Shown: positions 48,404 through 61,394, numbered from the stretch's first letter. The stretch is DNA of 64,000 bases from Epiperipatus broadwayi (GCA_028023455.1 JAQFVV010000143.1:2394001-2458000); one strand, 5' to 3'. A program made the numbers and translations. The notes: generated from the letters alone by a model not told the origin.

Positions 48404-48745
48404 CTGCATGTTTTCACATAATTGGTAGAGCATTAAATTTGAGATCGGGAGGTCCCAGGATCGATTCTGAAGCTTGCAGTTCCATATGCATTTTTAACAC
48501 TATGCAGTTTGGCGCAGTTGGTAGAACTTCTGACTTAGAATTGGGAGGTCCCGGGATTGTTTCTACCTCTAGCAGGTTTGGCACTCAAACTTCAAATGAA
48601 TTTGCAAGCAGTAAAGCCATATGTCTTATTTTTTCCCTATGCGGTTTGGAGCAGTTGGTAAAGCTTTCAACTTAGGATCGGGAGATCCCAGGAACGATTC
48701 TGGTGCTAGAACTTCTTATGAACTCCAAGCAATAAAGTCATATGC
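48404..48745 (+). repeat. Three tandem tRNA-derived SINE-like units
   Basis: Three units each carry an A-box-like GTTGGTAGA(G/A)C (or TTGGTAGAGCA) and, about 30 bases on, GATCGGGAGGTCCCAGGATCGATTC or a variant, which holds the B box (GGTTCGANTC). Units start at about 48404, 48501 and 48639. Each is followed by a tail with GCAAGCAGTAAAGCCATATG or a variant. Unit 2 can fold as a D arm plus an anticodon stem with a 7-base loop (CTTAGAA), but the T arm is degenerate and there is no matching acceptor stem. These are therefore decayed tRNA-related SINE units, not functional tRNA genes. Long open frames crossing them are incidental. Confidence 0.72.
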
Positions 48746-48779
48746 GAGGGTTTTTTGTTACATCTTTTCCTGCTTTTGC

Positions 48780-50350
48780 AGTTATTTCAGGGACTCACAA
48801 GAGGCCATCTGCATGCTTTACTTGATTCCCTAGTTTAAATTCTAATGTACTAACTGTATGTAATTTTTTTTGTCAGATTTTGATGTTGTTCTTTACATGC
48901 AAGCTATTGGACAATTACCATTATGGGAAAGGTAACTAAGTACAAATGCAATTCCGTACTCTGATACATCAGTTATCATGGTTACTTCCAAATTATTATC
49001 AAAATGAATCAATAATCAACTCAATGTTACAGATCTTTGACTTTATGAAATGCCTCTTCTTATGTCTTTTCCCAAATAGTGTTTTCCTTTATGAAATAGC
49101 TCATGTAGAAGTGAAGCCATATGGGCTTCCTCCTCCTTCGAAAAAACTTCAAAGAAATTTAAAAGTTCAAGAAATACCTGCAATTATTTAATAATTCTCT
49201 ATCTCTGTGCATTTTCGATTGCTCTTACTTATTCTATGTCAGGTTTTATTCCTTCTCCCAAGATAATATGGTCTAAAAATTTTATTTCTTTAGTGTGTCA
49301 AATTCATTTATCAAAGTTTAATGTAGCTCTGAAATCAGAGTTGGCTACATACTTTTTTAATTCTTTTGAAGTACCACTTCCAAATTAGCAGTTATAAATA
49401 TATCATAGAAATATTATGCAATCCCATCGATTCTTTTTAACAGCATGTTAATTTTCACTTCAAAAATGTTTGGAACTGTAGTTGTTCCAAAAAGAAGACA
49501 GTTGTGTAAAAATAAATCTTTATGCCTTATAGTATATTAAGACGAAATTTTGCAAAAAAAATATATATATTTTTCTGAACTGGCTCATCTTGCATTGGGA
49601 CTGGCCAGGCTTTTCAGTGAGGATTTATTAACAATGACTTGATAATCACCACATATTCTAAATTGCCTATGATGTCTATGGGAGTAGTTCATTCTGCATT
49701 CTCTACTAATAAGGGCAGCCAAAATGTTTTCAATTACTGTTCTCAGTGTAATCAATACTTTGTGTGCTTTACAGTGTCTGGGCTTTGCATCTTCATGCAG
49801 TTCAATAACAACTGGGTCTGTTTTAATTTCCTCTTATTATGGTCCAAATAATTTTGAATACTGAGTTTGGATTTCTCTTTCCATTATAATTTTATTTAGT
49901 AAAGCAAATTTTTATGCCTAAAAATTTCAACCACTCATGATCTAGTAATGGTTTCAATTTTTACAATATAAAGATTTAATTATTTATAGTGCTGTTTGCA
50001 CTTCAACTATCCCGATTATATTTATAGGTTTGCCATCAGCATCTCTAGTCTTCATATCTGTTTTCATTTTCTTTGGACAGCTTTTAATTTCTTTGGATCA
50101 TGATTTGCAATCTGTCTGCGATATAAGAAACACCTCACCACTGCTGTCAATTTCCATTCCAACAGCTTTATTGCAGATTTTAAATTTTCATTATCTGCCT
50201 CTGTGTTTTATTTTGGATAGATTTACTTTTTTGGCAATATTTATTTTTGTCAGTTATTTTGCCACAGCTTTTGTACTTGCCTCTTTCCAATGCAGATTTT
50301 AATTGGATGTAATGAATTTCCACAGTGATAGCATTCTACTTTTTCTTTTT
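48780..50350 (-). pseudogene. Ty3/Gypsy retrotransposon gag-pol remnant
   Basis: Minus strand, in order: a gag zinc-knuckle region (ECYHCGNSLHP..., about 50345-50250); a protease-like stretch with MEIDSSGEVFLIS (about 50165-50125, D-S-x where DTG/DSG is expected); reverse transcriptase entry HEDAKPRHCKAHKV (about 49795-49755) and RICGDYQVIVNKSSLK (about 49660-49615); a degraded YLDD region (about 49400); RNase H start ITDVSEYGIAFVLS (about 48985-48945); and NQVKHADGLL (about 48825-48795, the 'NADALSR' block). This order is that of Ty3/Gypsy elements of the K02A2.6-like type. Stops and frameshifts occur throughout. Integrase and long terminal repeats were not found, so the copy is truncated or too decayed. 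Confidence 0.82.
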
Positions 50351-50654
50351 GACAAATTTCAGATTTGGATGTGTCAAGGATTGTTGCTTATTTATTATTA
50401 TTATTATTTGTATAAAATTTGTGAAATTATTTAACATGTTTAAACTTTTTTTTTTATAGATTCAGAATATATAAGCTCAGGGATTGCTAAGAGTTGCTGT
50501 CATAAATTTATATCAGACATGCCACATAAGAACTGTTCTCATGAAGCTTCTTCATGATATACTGCCATATAAATATTTTCTTACTAATTCTCTTAAGACT
50601 ATATTGTAGACTTTGCAACTTTCCACCTCCCTCTTGACAGATTATATCAAATGT

Positions 50655-51600
50655 ATTATTTGTACATTGTGTCATTAGTCACCAAAAATCTTAATGAACA
50701 TTTGCATGGCTCACTAGATTATGTCATTAGAGCAGTTAATAAAGCTTGCATGGCTCACTAGATTATGTCATTAGAGCAGTTAATAAAATCAAAAGGAATG
50801 CCTTAAATGAGAGATTATTTGTTCAACTTTGTATAGAAAATGATAAAAATTATAATAATTTACTACTTAATGGAAGTTTGTCGGTTATCTAAAAGTGCTG
50901 TTTGGATTCATTTTATGCATTCTTTGATTCAGTGTTAGAATTCCTGGAAAGTAAATACAATGATTTGTATCTCGATTTAATTGATTCAAAAAGTGACATA
51001 GCTTATATGACTGACTTATTTTCCAAATTTAACAAAATCAATTTGAAGCTACAAGGTGATCAATTAAATTTAATCAAAACTAAAAATATAATATCTGTGT
51101 TTGTTGCAAAACTTATGCTATATAAACAAAACTTGGGGAAAGGAGAATGCTCTCAGTTTCCAAATCTTTCAAAATTGCAAAAACGAGATGAAGATTAGTT
51201 TGTTTATTGTCAGAACTTAATAGCTCTTCATTCTGATCTCAGCCAAAGATTTTAAGACATTCTTCACTTGGTTATCCCTGATTGGGTGTTGGACCCTTTT
51301 GCAAGTAGACCCATGAACTCAGATGAATCCATACTAATACAGGAGCAACTTATTGAATTATCCACAAATGAAAAGTTAAAACCAATGTTTGAACAAGGAT
51401 CCCACAAACTCTGGTTACAAAAACTGATACCAATTTTATATCCTGCATTATGGGTCACTGTACAGAAGCTGCTTGACTTCTTTCCCTCTTCCTATTTAGT
51501 AGAACGTGGATTTAGTGCAATTATGAGCCTCATCGCGAAAAAAGGAACAAATTGGAAATTAGTGCTTTTGGACACTTACAAATGTTACTCACAAACATAA
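50655..51600 (+). pseudogene. hAT transposase remnant, SCAND3/ZBED-type
   Basis: The C-terminal half of a hAT transposase of the SCAND3/FAM200-like type. In order: a SLDYVIRAVNK segment (duplicated, see 50703-50787), RLFVQLCIENDKN (about 50810-50850), FYAFFDSVLEFLESK (about 50910-50955), SDIAYMTDLFSKFNKINLKL (50990-51050), CSQFPNLSKLQK (about 51150-51185), VIPDWVLDPFA (51270-51303), ELIELSTNEKLKP (51349-51387) and SSYLVERGFSAIMSLIAKK (51488-51544), which is the hAT C-terminal dimerisation signature. Only a few stops separate long open pieces, so it is less decayed than the other hAT copy. The N-terminal zinc finger and the LDESTD region are missing. Confidence 0.85.
50703..50787 (+). repeat. 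44-bp tandem duplication inside the hAT remnant
   Basis: TGCATGGCTCACTAGATTATGTCATTAGAGCAGTTAATAAA is present twice head to tail (50703-50746 and from 50747) with no differences in the shared part. Because 44 is not a multiple of three, the duplication shifts the reading frame of the transposase. Confidence 0.9.
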
Positions 51601-52205
51601 AGACAAACATAAATAATCTCACATCAACCCCTCAAGTTCACCCATCTCATTGAAAAAAAATATGTTTTTGTAATTTAAAATAAAAGTTATAATTTCAATA
51701 AAACTACTTTAAATACCAAAATGTTTTATTTATATTTTATTTTTATGTCACCATTTACCATTCAAGACATCAAATTTAATTTTGTAATTTTTATATTATG
51801 CAGTTACATTGAGTTATTTCACTTGAAGGTTCATGCTCAGGCTTTTGCTATAAGAAAAAGTCTATGGGCACATTAAATTTGGGAATTACCGCATTATATA
51901 AATAAACCAATTTCACTCATTATGTGAGTTAGAAGCATTAAACACTAATTTAATTTAATTTTTACTTATATATCAGTTTTGTCAACTTTTTTTTATTCAT
52001 TCTATATTAACAATTCTTCTGATTATTGAATTTTTTATAGAATGAAATAAAAAATAAATACTTTTTTCATAATTAATATATTTACTAAGGCAATAAACCT
52101 AAAACATGTGCGATTGAAAATGCGAAGTTAGGGATCTCTACAGGTCTGAACCACAAGCTTACGCATTGGAAGAAAAGAGGGAAATCCTTCTTTACTTCAA
52201 CCTAC
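51601..52205. other. AT-rich DNA, probably the 3' flank of the hAT remnant
   Basis: No frame, and no inverted-repeat end could be paired. Confidence 0.4.
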
Positions 52206-52208
52206 TTT

Positions 52209-52340
52209 CTATATAAATAGGTGAAGCTGAAGCGATTACATCTGAGAGCATGAAGCTCAACCGCACATGCTTTAGGTTTATTGCCTTAGTAAATATTACT
52301 TACATAATCAATGTGCATTAAATAAATTCATAATTAATAT
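52209..52340. repeat. Dispersed repeat, family of 23.3 kb and 36.8 kb
   Basis: AATAGGTGAAGCTGAAGCGATTACATCT matches 23325-23355, and the following CGCACATGCTTTAGG-TTTATTG-CTTA-TAAATATTAC matches the 36812/37148 direct repeats. It joins the two parts that are separate elsewhere. Confidence 0.6.
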
Positions 52341-55300
52341 AGTGTAACGATACGAATTCCCTAAAGAAAGAACAAGGTGGTTGCATCTCACTATAATCAG
52401 ATTCGGGGTCTTCATATAGGATGCTATGGATAAAATGATTTAAATCCAAAATTGAATTCATTTCAAATAGAATAATTTAATATCAAATATTTAATATAGA
52501 CACAATTTAGACTAAATCATTAAATCTTCATCTTTATTAATCATTCTGCTCAAAATTCAAACTCAGGATAGTTTTTGCAATTAACTCTCTTCAGGGGTTT
52601 TCCATCAATTCTATAGCAATAACAATACTCAATATATTTTAAAATTTATTTTCAACCAAGTTATTAGGATATAAAATGAATATAATATGTGTGTGTGGAT
52701 ATAAGTATTTAACTTTATTTTGTTTCGTAAAATGAATAAATAAATTAGAAACTTCTTTAAATTTAAAATAAACTTTAACAATATTTATTAACAAATATCA
52801 ATTCAAATTTATTTGATATAATAAAAAAATTATCATAAGTGCTTTATTCATATCTCTACTATTTCATAATATTAAATAATTAATACATTCTAATATTCAC
52901 ATAGTAGATATGTATCTCATAACATGAACAGATTCTAATAATTTATAACATAATAAACACATTTTTGTAATTCACAGAAAAGAATTATAAAAATGCTAAA
53001 CTAGCTAATCCTGATTTAATTCATATACAAATAAATAGTAATATTATATTATGCATTCCGTATGTGAGAATTCAGACTTCATGAGACCATTCCTATGTAT
53101 AGTCATCATTAAAAAAATAAAAAATCATTCATACAAGATATTAGTCATTTACAAAACTAACAACAAACATTATCATATTAATCAAGTTAGTAACAACAAA
53201 GTTCTGTCATGTCATGAATAAATCCAATATAAAAATTGATAAAATCTTACTTTCATATTAAGTTTACTTTTATACCTCAGTTAATATCTCAGTTAGTACC
53301 TCAGACAAGTCACTTTCATAGAATATCTAAATTTATTTATTTTTTTAACAAAAAAATATTTGATTTCATGATCATCTATTCATCTTCCTTTAGTCTTTGT
53401 TAAATGAATTATACCAATTGCAAACAGATTTTAGTAACAAAGAAAATAAAATTAAATATTTTTAAATGATGATTCACGAAGATAACAGATTCTAATAAAA
53501 GTTCATATTATTGTCCAATCCATCTCCATATTTATGAAGTAATGTTCATTAAGAATAAAATTCTTTATTTCTTGGTCATTATCCATCGCAGAGGCAATTA
53601 ATTAAGATATCCGTTTATTCCAAAACATTCTTCCTGCATGATGTTGACATCTTCCACCAATGATTTCAGTACCAATTGGAGTTTCGTTTAAATTATACAG
53701 ATGAAATTTATATATCTTTAGGGACTTCAGCAGGAATAAGTAATTACATTTATCTTCGATTAAAACGATAGCATAATATCCTATGACAAGTGTTTATTCA
53801 CTATGCATTTTTCTATAAGTATAATCTTCTTAAACTAATTTTGGTTTAAATATATAAATGGTTTTCCGGAAAAATTTATCTATTTCAGTATTCCAAATTA
53901 GGATGATTTTATAAGCTTTTCTAATTAATAAAACATATATTTTGTTTTGAAAATATGAATAATATTAATAAAGAGTAATTTATTTATTCTTCTATTTGAG
54001 TGATATTAGAATTTGTTTTCTAATAAAACTTTTATCAATAAGTAAATCATTCAAATTATTAGTCTATCTTTTTAAAAGTATTCTATATTAGAACACAGTA
54101 AGATTATTGTATGTAGTCACTAATATATTGGCAAAAGATAGAATTCCTTAATAAATTATCTAGTTTGGTATTTATAGTAGAACCAACTTCCGGTAGCATG
54201 TACTGCATATATCATTTGGTTTTCATGATTTTTACATTCTAGAATTGTTAATTATATTAATAATCAATAATTGAATTGAATTACATTTCCTTTGTATTAA
54301 TTGATAGGCTGAGACTTGACCTTGAGGTTATCTCTATGTCAACGTTTTGGTTAATGAATTTTACTAGTTTAAACAATAGTTTTATAACAAATGAATGAAA
54401 AATAACTATTTTAAATTGTTTTAATTTTATTAAAACAACTGTATATAAAAAAGAAATAATATATATATATATATACTAATCATATATACTTATGTGATAG
54501 TTTTATGTACTTTCACAATAGTTATTTAATTATCTATATTTTTATAAGATAAATGATGATTATGAAATCAAAAATTATAATTCAAAATTTAATACCAATG
54601 CTTAAATTCTATTATCTATATTTTAACAATGTGTGTTCATAATCAGTGATGTATAAAGAGAAAATGTAAATAGATTCAAAATTTTATGACATCAAATAAT
54701 AAAATGTCATTGATGTTATAGACATTCTTGTTCTAAACTATTAAAGTCATTTAAATAATTTATATATTTGTAATGTAATGCTCCTTGAAAAGACTATATA
54801 TTAAATGTGATGATTCATTCTTTATTAAGAAGTGAATTCCTAGAATATATAATGTGGTAATTTGTTCTTTGTACATCAGCGAAAAATTATCATTAAAAAT
54901 ATCCAGTAAATCTATTTCTTTTATGATGTACTGTGTCTTATTAGCATTTTTCACTAACAATGATGCCGTTACTATATGTTTATATATTCCAAATCCTAAA
55001 TAACTAATTATGGTAATGAAGTCTGTTCACATTTGGAGACTGCTAGTATCTATGCAACTGGTAACACAGTTTAGTAATTATTATAGAATAAATCATGACA
55101 AATAGAGATATTTTCTTTTTCTTGTTAAGAATTGGAAAGTATCAATTTCAATCATATATTAGAAACCACTTTAAACATGATCATTAACTTTGACTTTTAT
55201 TTTAGTTATTTCATTTTCTTCTTACTAATGCTTCTACAAATATACATTTATTTTAAAATTATTTTTTTTTAAATCCCGAAAATCTCAATGTACAAAATAC

Positions 55301-56735
55301 ACACACAATCAATATTTTAAAAAAAATTGAAGTTGCATATATTCATCAATACCAGACTGTGTATCTAATTACAATATAAGTTTTTTTAAAAACTGGACTA
55401 GAGTCTAGACAATAATTCACTTTTAAGACTTTTATTTGATAATTTAATATACATCAGTAAACAAAAATAATTAGTTTTTATTATTATTTTTAAAAAAAGC
55501 TTTTTAATTAAAATATTTGTAAATAAGATATCTTACAAAAAAAAAAAAAAATTCATACCAGTTTATAATTTTAAGATAAGAAACTTAAAAAAAAGTCACT
55601 TTCATTTATCTAAAATTGTATCTATTACATTTTAAATCATAAATATAATTTGCATCATTTTAATGATGTAAATAATTAACTCTTTATTTTTTACTTTACT
55701 AATAAAATATTGAGAATTAGAAGGACTTCAATTGTATTTATAGTATTATTGATTAAGACTTCATCAAGTAATCAAATATTGTTTATACAGATATTATCTT
55801 CCCTATTAATTATGCTTAAAAATAGATTTAAATAGGTTATCAAATTAGAATCTATTCAGATACTGACTCAAGTTCTGACCATAATTGAGTAATAATCAAG
55901 ATGCCTAGTCCAAAAGTCATTCCAGATTTGTTTTTAATTGCATTTTCTACCTTCCATATGAATATAATAATCTTGTAAAGTAGTAAGAAATGACACTACA
56001 TTTCTATCTTTTGTGATTCTTTTCTTTTTGCACATTCTAGCAATCTTCCTAGAATTTCAAAATTATCTACTAAACATATGGAAAGCTCCAAATGATAAAA
56101 ATAAATTTCAATTGGATTATTTAATAATTCCAGATAGGTACAGATAGAGTATCAAAAGTCTGTCTGATTTTCAAGTTAAATAAATACACTCAATAATAAA
56201 CTTCTTATTCCCTCATTATAACTTTCCTATGATTTCAAAGCACTATCATGCGAATGAAACTTTACACAAATATTAATTTTAATATCTAAAGTTTAGATTA
56301 TAATATAAATTTATAAATCTCTTTAAAAGTTTATTTCTACTAACAATAGAAACCTTTCAAAATATATGTTATTGGTACAAAACATTTAACTATAATAATA
56401 ATAAATTAATATTTGCTTTGCCTCCAGATTTATTAAATATAAAGCAATGACATTATTATAAGTATTAAATTTTAATATCTTATTAAGTATTTTTATATCA
56501 TAATAATTAAAACAACAAACAGTTAACAATTTTTTTTTTTTTCTTATTTAATTAAAGTGGTCTTTTCAGTAAAGTTTTTAGCACAACAATGCATCAAAAT
56601 TTTATCAATCCTTGGTAACAATATCTTTTAAATATTTTTTTTGTTTTCATGCAATTTCTGAATTCCATGATTTCATATGCTAATGGTTAGATCAATTCAA
56701 TTTCGTTAGTCGCTTTTTTTTTACTGTCACACTAT
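52341..56735. other. AT-rich DNA without recognised genes
   Basis: About 4.4 kb with only short A/T-rich frames. A 66-codon minus-strand frame at 54760-54960 has no recognisable motif. No RNA gene or repeat arm was recognised. Confidence 0.5.
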
Positions 56736-56737
56736 GA

Positions 56738-57514
56738 CAGGAGTGGCCAAACTTTTAGAAATTGGGGCGACTTTTTTGGTGAAAGTGTACCTGAGGGCAA
56801 CTATGTTTTTTTCAGGGTTTCGAACCAGAAACTAGAAAAAAAAAAAAAACATTATTTTTGCCGGAATGAAAACCAGAATGAGAAAAAATAATGTTTCAAA
56901 GTTCTGTTTTTTTAAAAATGTATTTACAAATTGGTGGGTTTTTTTTATAAGGGTTTTATAAGTAATCAGAAATATTGGTGATATTTTTAGAAGATATGAA
57001 CTGATGAATTTTTTTTCTATAAGATACGAACTGTTGAAAACATTTTATATGACTATTATTATCTCACCTCCCTTTAGTATTACAATTTATCCATGTCGCT
57101 TTATAAAATATTTATTAAATTATAATTATTAAATTACTATACGAAGTGTTTTAAAAAGTTCACAACTTCTTTGTTTTAAAATCAGTTCATTAAAATCCTT
57201 GTTCTCCAGGACAAGTTATTTTCGTTTCTCCTCGGGAAAATGACAATTAAATATTTCTAAGAATTTTAGCTCTAGCATTACACAAAAATAATTTAATTTT
57301 CTACCAATCTGGATTTCTTTTTGAGATAAACAATAACAAAGGTGTTATTTTAAATTTAACTATTTTTAAATGAGAATAATTTTGAATTTTTACTTTTATT
57401 TTTTATATTCAAATCCGCTCTGAATTTATCACTATAATTTGTCAATGTTTACATCAGCTTCGCGGTCGACTTCCAGAGATCGGTAGACCATGGTTGACAA
57501 CTTGACCACCCCTG
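56738..57514. mobile_element. 777-bp non-autonomous hAT element
   Basis: The left end CAGGAGTGGCCAAACTTTT and right end (complement CAGGGGTGGTCAAGTTGTCAACC) are a standard animal hAT inverted-repeat pair. The sequence just inside the right end (GACTTCCAGAGATCGGTAGACC) is also typical. The flanks CACTATGA and CACTAGTC agree at five of eight positions, so the target duplication is eroded or uncertain. No transposase frame is present. Confidence 0.75.
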
Positions 57515-59890
57515 CACTAGTCATTGCTATTTTCTGCTACTACTCAACAATTTCATTCAACATTCGTTTCACTGATGTAAATATTCTAATGATAAACATC
57601 TGTTATTTTCATGGCAAGTATAATTGCATACAATAAAAAAATAATACCATTTTATTTTTTATAATTTGAATTTTCATGCAAAAGATTAAAGAATAAAACA
57701 ACTTATAGCCTAAATTACAATTTTTTTTATATAATATTTGTAACCTGAGCTTAATATATAAATTTATATATCAAACTGGATTAACCTTGAAATGTTTCAA
57801 ATTGTAAACAAACTTAATATTTTTCTTTCAAGTAGAAAAATCAATAATCAACTGAATTAACTTTCAAATAATAGCCAGTAAATGGATAACCAGGTATTTT
57901 CAGCTTGAATATAAAGACCCCAGGTTGATCTGAGTTATTCAAATGATTGATTCTAAAAAAATAAATTTTTATTGTAATGTAATACAGTCTCTATTACAGG
58001 AAAACGATGTTATATATTACTGTGGGCATTGAACATATGATTATCTTTTAACTGTAAAAAAAAAAAAAAATGATTGTAATTAATACAATATTATTGAAAA
58101 AAGGTGTTATACATTACCAAAAGCACTGAACCTACAGTTAACTTTAACTTTTGAACATGGGTAAATATAATTTACATAAGCTTTTCTCTTTTTATAGACA
58201 TTTACTTTAATATTTAATAAATAGATAAGTAAAAATTCTAACTAGCAATTTCAATGTGTTTATAAGCTTTTTGTATAGTTATTTAAAATTTCTCCCCTCT
58301 TTTCATACATGATTTGAATTAAAAAATAAAATATCAAAGTTTATTAATGTTATGCTTTAGTTATTTTAAAAATTAATGTAGCCCTACAAAATAAAAATAT
58401 TTTAAATTTAATTTATGTAGGAATTAAAAGTAATCCACTCATTTGCAGAAAACTTTGAGGAAAAAAAAAAGATAAATAAATATAAATTAGTGATAAAAAT
58501 TTAATCTTGAAAATGTTAGATTCATTTTTTAAAAACATAGGAAGAAGAGAGTTGAGTTACTATAAGTGGTTATTAATGAGAGAAGATAAATTAATAAAAA
58601 ATTAATTAAAAACATAAACCAATATAAAAATATTTTCCATCAAAATTATTTCATTAATTTTTTAATATATTTATAGCAGAACTGCATTTCGATCTTAAAA
58701 AATTATTTTTGAACAATAATATTTTATTACTTAGGAATGATTATTGAGAAAAATTAATTTCAAAAAAATATAAAAATTTTGATAATTAACTTCAACAATA
58801 TTTCATGTCAAAGTTCAAATAAAAAACAGAATATAAACAAATGTAATGCTGTCTAAAAATGACATAACTAAAAATAAACCAACTGAATAAAAATAGAATG
58901 AGAAACAAATTAAAAATAACTAAAATATATTATACCTACTTTTATTTTGGAATGAACAGTAAATTTTTAAGAGCTGTTTCCTACATATAAAATGTATTCA
59001 AAGCAAAATAAAAGTAATAAATATTTTAAAAGTTCAATGCAAACATTTATATAATCTAATACTAACAAAATATTTCAAATAGTTATGATTGTGAAATTGC
59101 TTTACTCATTTTATCAGATATATAAAGAAATACTATTTTTATATGTTTAATATTAAGTCAATTTTAAAAATTAATGTTTTAAAAAGTTTCAAATATATAA
59201 TGAGCAGGCCATATTGGCCTTGCTACTTTCTCAAACAGTTAGATTTGTTAAAATACTACTAGCAAACAAACATCATTATTTTCTTGAACAACCAACTTTG
59301 GTAAAAGTTAAAATTTCAAATAATTTTAAATATGGTTCATTTCATTAATTTTTATCTAGTACAATAGCAACATGATTATACTATCTTCAGGAAAAATTAC
59401 AATACTAAAGCACCCCGCCCACTGAATTTGATAATGAGAATGAAACTACAGTGGGTGCTTCCTCAAATGTTATAAAACTCTTTTTTTTTTAAAAAAAAAA
59501 CACCTAAATTATAAAATTAATAATTCCCATGTGCAAAAGAATACTGTAAGATCTCTTAATTTTACATTTTCACTTCCAGATCTGGTTTTTCTCCCTTTAA
59601 ATCATCATCTAAAATTATTAATATTGACAAATAATATAGACTGATGTTCAAGTCTCTCAATAGCCCTTTGACCCAATCCGTCCAATAGTAATAATCAACA
59701 TTGGAAAATTATAAAGAGAAGGGAGAAGGTCACAAAAATATATTATTTTATAATAATTTAAATCAGGGACAATCTATCTATGGTACAAGCACCAAACTTA
59801 AGGCATTGGATCTTTCATGATCAAAATAAAAATTATGATTCATTTTTGTAAAGTAATACTAATCTATTTTTTCTTCTTCTAAATATAGGT
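57515..59890. other. AT-rich DNA without recognised genes
   Basis: Only one small GC-rich hairpin stands out (about 59408-59461, AAGCACC...CCACTG pairing with CAGTGGGTGCTT). No coding region was recognised. Confidence 0.45.
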
Positions 59891-59949
59891 ATATAGAATG
59901 TTACTTGATTCAAACTCTTAGATTAGAAAAAAATGCAGGTTTTTAATGG

Positions 59950-60730
59950 AACCTTTCAGGGGAAAGAAATTTAACAGAACAGACGTTATGGCTACAAAGT
60001 TCTTTTAGAAAGGCAGATCAGTCAGTGAAAGAATGTATGGTGCTAGATTTGCTATAAGATTAAATTTAGTATCTTCTATTCTAGCAATTACTAAATTGTA
60101 TCAAAGAAAAACTGCCTTGCACAATGCTACTAGTGCTTATTTTATTAATGCTTATACTGCAATCTTATATTCAGAGAAAGCTTTTATTCCTTGCTGGATA
60201 GCAATGTTACAATAATTTCTCATCTTGAAGACTTTAATGCATATGTTGGTACAAATAGAAGATGTTGGCTAAATGTTATTTGAGATAATGGTATTAGACT
60301 TGTATATTCAAATGATCTGTTTTTTAAATGTTTGCACAACACATGGATTGACTAATAGAATACTTTGCTTAATCAGAAAAATTGCTATAAATGAATATAG
60401 ATGCATTTAATCACAGAATTGCATTTAACAGATTACATTATTGTATAACTCAAGAGTACAAGAGCAACATCATAATTCATGAGGACATACAAGTGCAATT
60501 GTTGGACAGATCATAGATTAATAGACTCCAAGATAAAAAAAATTATGATTGCAAAAAAAAAAAAAGATTTTATTTGAATTACAGTCACAAGGAAAGTGGT
60601 GGTGCCTTTAGAAATATATACTAATCATACTAAATTTCATGAGCTATTGAACATTAAAATTGCTAATTTGGTGTTCCAGAATTGTCTTATTACTGAAGCA
60701 TGGAATTCACTTAAAAAGTGTGCTAAGACA
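59950..60730 (+). pseudogene. Non-LTR retrotransposon, endonuclease part
   Basis: The apurinic-type endonuclease domain of a LINE is visible across shifting frames: YGARFAIRLNLVSSI (60034-60075, equal to 'GVGFAI---L-S'); a segment ending AYTAILYSEKAF (about 60145-60185, 'SAYAPT---EE'); LLDSNVTIISHLEDFNAYVG (about 60192-60250, equal to 'LLGDFNARVG', with the catalytic Asp-Asn kept); HLTDYIIV (about 60415-60440); NCWTDHRLIDSK (60497-60532, with the catalytic Asp-His); and a helical tail at about 60640-60730. This enzyme nicks target DNA to prime reverse transcription. Several stops and frameshifts are present. The matching reverse transcriptase appears from 62590 onward. Confidence 0.82.
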
Positions 60731-60732
60731 AC

Positions 60733-60902
60733 ACTCAGTGCAAACCAGATAATCAAGGGATGTTAGGTTTGTGCATAAAATCCCTATCTAGTGCCTTCTC
60801 ATCCAATATCCTCATACTAGTTAATAGCTTGTGGTTTTGCTAGAAACTAGTCTTATGCACAAACCTTCTAGCATCCATTGATTACTCTGGCTTGCACTGA
60901 GT
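60733..60902. mobile_element. 170-bp inverted-repeat MITE inside the LINE
   Basis: ACTCAGTGCAAACCAGA-TAATCAA...TTTGTGCATAA at the left pairs with TTATGCACAAA...TTGATTACTCTGGCTTGCACTGAGT at the right (arms about 48 bp with a few mismatches). The core (60768-60834) closely matches that of the 15559-15732 MITE. It interrupts the LINE just after the endonuclease. Confidence 0.75.
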
Positions 60903-61390
60903 TACACTACTGTATGGAAAGTTTTGCCTCTGTATTATCAGCTTGTGTGTACATAAAGATGATCATGTGGTGTTTAGGGGTAGGTTATAGATACAAGTAA
61001 ATCTCTTATTAAGTTCACCAAAAAAAAAAAAACAATCATAATTAGTTTTCTGGCAATCTTATTAGCAATTATTTGATTAAAAGAGAACATATGACATTTT
61101 GTGTTAGACAGAATAATAAATTAAACATTGAAGTTCATAATAAATATAGAGATCTGAAGGCATAAGTTCAACCATTGACAAGAAGCCATAAAAATGATTG
61201 ATGAATTATATTTGTTATTCATGATGGCTTTAGATTTTCTTTTTCATATGCAATGAAAGCAACATATTACAGCTTATAATGACCTAGAATAGTAGTGGCA
61301 ATAAAAGAAGCAAGAATTTGATTAAGAGCAAAAATAATCATAGGCCATGAAAGGTTCATGAGTTCTTTCATCCCTAAAAGAGTTGTTCAA
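60903..61390. other. Linker of uncertain origin
   Basis: It lies between the MITE and the bacterial-type DNA and includes a run of 13 A near 61020. Short frames (for example around 61090-61165) may be the LINE's connecting region, but I could not match them firmly. Confidence 0.3.
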
Positions 61391-61394
61391 AAAA

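Noticed and set aside
48501-48570. Functional tRNA gene with anticodon TAG
   Set aside because: An anticodon arm can be drawn, but the T arm is degenerate, no acceptor stem pairs, and a leucine tRNA would need a long variable arm. SINE-like origin is better.
48352-48833. Overlapping 107- and 70-codon frames
   Set aside because: They run through the tRNA-like tandem units and simply translate the repeated GATCGGGAGGTCC block.
51264-51458. 64-codon minus-strand frame
   Set aside because: It is antisense to the hAT transposase remnant, which has clear family motifs on the plus strand.
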